In this document: positions 62,093 through 64,000 of the stretch, one piece after another
How positions within the stretch are numbered: position 1 is the first letter of the stretch
How the letters are laid out: every line of letters begins with the position of its first letter
Source: Thermoplasmataceae archaeon
GTDB lineage: Archaea > Thermoplasmatota > Thermoplasmata > Thermoplasmatales > Thermoplasmataceae
DNA length: 64,000 nucleotides
NCBI GenBank assembly: GCA_038729425.1
Contig: JAVYSB010000004.1
Location: 1-64,000, forward strand
Direction: 5' to 3'
Notes under the pieces: model-generated
Database searches by the model: none
The model's input: the letters and a program-made list of their open reading frames with translations, nothing else
Told to the model about the DNA's origin: nothing
Program-made: the position numbers and the translations under genes

Positions 62093-62581
62093 CTATACCT
62101 TCAGGCCTGCATCGCTCAATTCCTCTGCGGCCCTCCTAAGGATATAAAACGCTGATGCGAGCAACAGTACCGCGAGAACGTAATTTATCAATAGAACCAG
62201 CGCTGCCGAATTACCGAGATTATAAAGATTCACTTCCGCCATGGAGAAATAGTGAACAATTCCAGTCGGAGAAAAGGGAGTACCAAGCAGGGAAGGAAAT
62301 ATGATCCCGATTCCCGTTATAACCATTACTGAAGCAAGGGCGATTTCGCCTATTGATATCAAAATTATCCCCAAGACGTTAATTTCCTTTGACTTCTGGA
62401 TTATTTTCCTGAAATCCTGTACGTCACTATCCACAGAACCACTAATTTTCCTCTCCAGAAGGTCACTTAATGAGGAATCTGTCTTTGCGATCAGCATAAC
62501 CGCCTTGATATCCAAAATTAACCTGTCCAAAATGTCATCGTTTTTTCCGGAATCTGATCTCTGCACGTCTAACCAATCCAT
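62093..62581 (-). CDS. Membrane protein, 162 aa, partner of the permease
   Basis: An N-terminal soluble helical region of about 70 residues (DDILDRLILDIKAVMLIAKT, DVQDFRKIIQKSK) is followed by two or three membrane helices (INVLGIILISIGEIALASVM, AALVLLINYVLAVLLLASAF). The family is not recognised. Its stop codon is 13 bases from the permease start, so both are co-transcribed. It may be an accessory subunit, with the permease's two extra N-terminal helices as a possible contact (inferred). The TATA-like TTTATAGTTTA upstream suggests a leaderless ATG start. Confidence 0.7.
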   Translation of the reverse strand: MDWLDVQRSDSGKNDDILDRLILDIKAVMLIAKTDSSLSDLLERKISGSVDSDVQDFRKIIQKSKEINVLGIILISIGEIALASVMVITGIGIIFPSLLGTPFSPTGIVHYFSMAEVNLYNLGNSAALVLLINYVLAVLLLASAFYILRRAAEELSDAGLKV

Positions 62582-62722
62582 GTGACTTTAGATAAACTAT
62601 AAACCTTTGTATGTTGGTTTTATTGAGTGATTTTCAGTTTCCAAAACCTTTTCGGGCTTGGGCAAAAGTAAACCAGTTAATATATGCCAAACTATTATAC
62701 CAGCACATGAATACACAGAATC

Positions 62723-63883
62723 ATGGTTCCAGATAATGTCGATAAACCAGGGTCACGTTATACTTATTTAACAAAAGGCATACTTTCGGACCTTTTTGAT
62801 GCCATAATTTATTCCAAAAGATCCTCAGACAAGAAGGAAGATACCGAGAAGGTTCAGAAGGAATTATCCACGAGACTGGTTAGAACAGATGAACTTCTCC
62901 AGTCAATCTCCCGTCTAATCAAGCAATATATAGACGAGGTGGGTCTGGAAAACCTCAAAGAAAACCTTGATCCAATAACCAGCTTCGCAACAACAGCGCT
63001 GGATCAGGTAAAGTCAAAATTGAATAAGATATACTCAAATAAAGTAAACGAGATAACTGGTGAAATCGAGTCCAGCAGGACCCTATCTTTGAAATCTCTG
63101 GAAGCATTTGTTTCGGGAAGCTATTTTCGTGTTCATGAGAAAGGGATCATTCTAAAAATGGTTGAAGGCGGATATGAAGCTCGGGCAAAATATCTCTGCG
63201 ATGGCGATATTGAATACGATTTTTCGCTTAACGCCAGGAATATAGAAATTTTTAGGGATGTATTGTTCTTCTCTGCACTTATTAAATCATTTAAGATCCC
63301 TGTTGGAACAGCTGGAACGTGGATAAGTAAGGAACCTGCAATAGACTATGAAAGACTGGACAAATATGCAATGGCATCGGCCGAATTGTCCGGAAGCAAT
63401 CTTATTTGTAATTTCTCTGACACCTCAAAGAAATCCAACTTTAAGTTTATTTACTCCAATGATAACAAAGGATCTACTTTAAGTGTGGACTATACGGATC
63501 CTACTAAACAGGTCGACGTTACGTCTCAACCTGCCCTGAACAAGAACCTGGATATGGAATCTCTTGAAAGCGCCATGAAGGCAATTTTTGAAGCAATCCA
63601 CGCACTTGAGGTGCACAGATTGAAGCTGCTTAAGCTTTCAGTAGCCGGAAATGACATACTTGCCGGAACGGATTACATAAAAGTTCTTCAGGCGGTCATT
63701 GGAATCTCAGGACAAGATTATGTTGATTTCTTCTCTGCCGTAATCAAAAACGATTTTCAGCCAACAGAAGGTCTAGAGGAGGCTGGTATCACAAGAGACT
63801 ATGTGGCCAGCAGGATCAAAAGCATCGGTGATGTTGCAAATGAAATTCAAGACTCCCTGGACAAGATCAGCCTGAAGAAATAA
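62723..63883 (+). CDS. Hypothetical coiled-coil-containing protein, 386 aa
   Basis: A soluble 386-aa protein. The first 130 residues are predicted helical with heptad-like stretches (TEKVQKELSTRLVRTDELLQ, LDQVKSKLNKIYSNKVNEIT). The middle (about 140-270) looks beta-rich, and the C-terminus is helical again. I recognise no family and no catalytic motif. A TATA-like TTAATATATG near 62677-62687 precedes the ATG. It stands alone at the right end of the window. Confidence 0.7.
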   Translation: MVPDNVDKPGSRYTYLTKGILSDLFDAIIYSKRSSDKKEDTEKVQKELSTRLVRTDELLQSISRLIKQYIDEVGLENLKENLDPITSFATTALDQVKSKLNKIYSNKVNEITGEIESSRTLSLKSLEAFVSGSYFRVHEKGIILKMVEGGYEARAKYLCDGDIEYDFSLNARNIEIFRDVLFFSALIKSFKIPVGTAGTWISKEPAIDYERLDKYAMASAELSGSNLICNFSDTSKKSNFKFIYSNDNKGSTLSVDYTDPTKQVDVTSQPALNKNLDMESLESAMKAIFEAIHALEVHRLKLLKLSVAGNDILAGTDYIKVLQAVIGISGQDYVDFFSAVIKNDFQPTEGLEEAGITRDYVASRIKSIGDVANEIQDSLDKISLKK

Positions 63884-64000
63884 GTTAGTTTGCAATTGAG
63901 CAAAACGCATCTAGGAGAAACCTTGTATCCGCTGTCCTGATCTGTCTAAGAAACCATGGCAAAGGCGAATGGTAAGATCATGCGTTGGCATCGCAATAAT

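Noticed and set aside
63911-64000. Minus-strand open frame running off the right edge (AMPTHDLTIRLCHGF)
   Set aside because: Only about 30 codons are visible and the plus strand is also partly open, so neither direction can be supported.
1-64000. CRISPR arrays, rRNA genes, intact insertion sequences
   Set aside because: I found no regularly spaced repeats, no rRNA-like conserved blocks, and no complete transposase with terminal inverted repeats.

Overview
The window looks like chromosome from a thermoacidophilic archaeon of the Thermoplasmatales. The reasons are: archaeal information-processing genes (Rpo7, Spt4, eS24, eS31, eS1, NMD3, archaeal PheS with N-terminal winged helices); a thermopsin-family acid protease; a Ta0216-type B12/radical-SAM protein; a P3A proton-efflux ATPase; many Asn/Ser/Thr-rich surface proteins with a single membrane anchor; and a type IV pilin. 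Many genes start with TTG or GTG, and several start codons sit 20-30 bases after a TATA box (leaderless). I do not assign a genus. I see no rRNA, CRISPR array, intact insertion sequence or prophage.

Layout. 0-6.3 kb: end of a minus-strand gene, proton-pumping ATPase, a tiny Cys-rich protein, a YbjQ-family protein, an eroded YhfC-like membrane protein and a six-Asp-box protein. 6.4-15.9 kb: thermopsin, radical SAM protein, DEAD-box helicase, ABC-2 exporter with a palindromic candidate operator, class II glutamine amidotransferase and an SDR oxidoreductase. 16-24.2 kb: eS1 with an intron-containing tRNA-Met directly behind it, a heterodimeric ABC exporter, cyclophilin, a thiolase/3-hydroxyacyl-CoA dehydrogenase pair and tRNA-Pro(CGG). 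24.2-30 kb: gene-poor, with a GntR/DUF1648 regulatory pair, an orphan adenine methylase, an aldo/keto reductase and about 950 bp of decayed coding sequence. 30-38 kb: PheS, a hidden 51-residue zinc-finger protein, a pair of secreted proteins that may be filament components, arginine deiminase, and an acyl-CoA dehydrogenase/NMD3 operon. 38.3-40.1 kb: the tightly overlapped rpo7-spt4-dephospho-CoA kinase-eS24-eS31 operon. 40.1-46.5 kb: a DUF763 protein with a helix-hairpin-helix motif, followed by a very long (1713 aa) Lhr-type helicase. 46.5-50.5 kb: small membrane protein, winged-helix regulator, surface proteins and a DUF2173 protein. 50.5-59 kb: zinc alcohol dehydrogenase, HAD phosphatase, a cysS-pncA-pncB operon joining Cys-tRNA synthesis to NAD salvage, a GAF/fRMsr-like protein, a histidine phosphatase and a DUF255/YyaL protein. 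59-64 kb: type IV pilin, membrane proteins, an APC-family permease with a small partner, and an unrecognised protein.

How genes work together. Proton export, thermopsin and arginine deiminase fit life in acid with peptides as food. The thiolase, hydroxyacyl-CoA dehydrogenase, isovaleryl-CoA-dehydrogenase-type enzyme and acryloyl-CoA-reductase-like alcohol dehydrogenase fit branched-chain amino acid or fatty acid breakdown. The best candidates for something undescribed are the DUF763/long-Lhr pair, the secreted pair at 31.7-34.3 kb, and several very short Cys-rich proteins that length-filtered gene calling misses.
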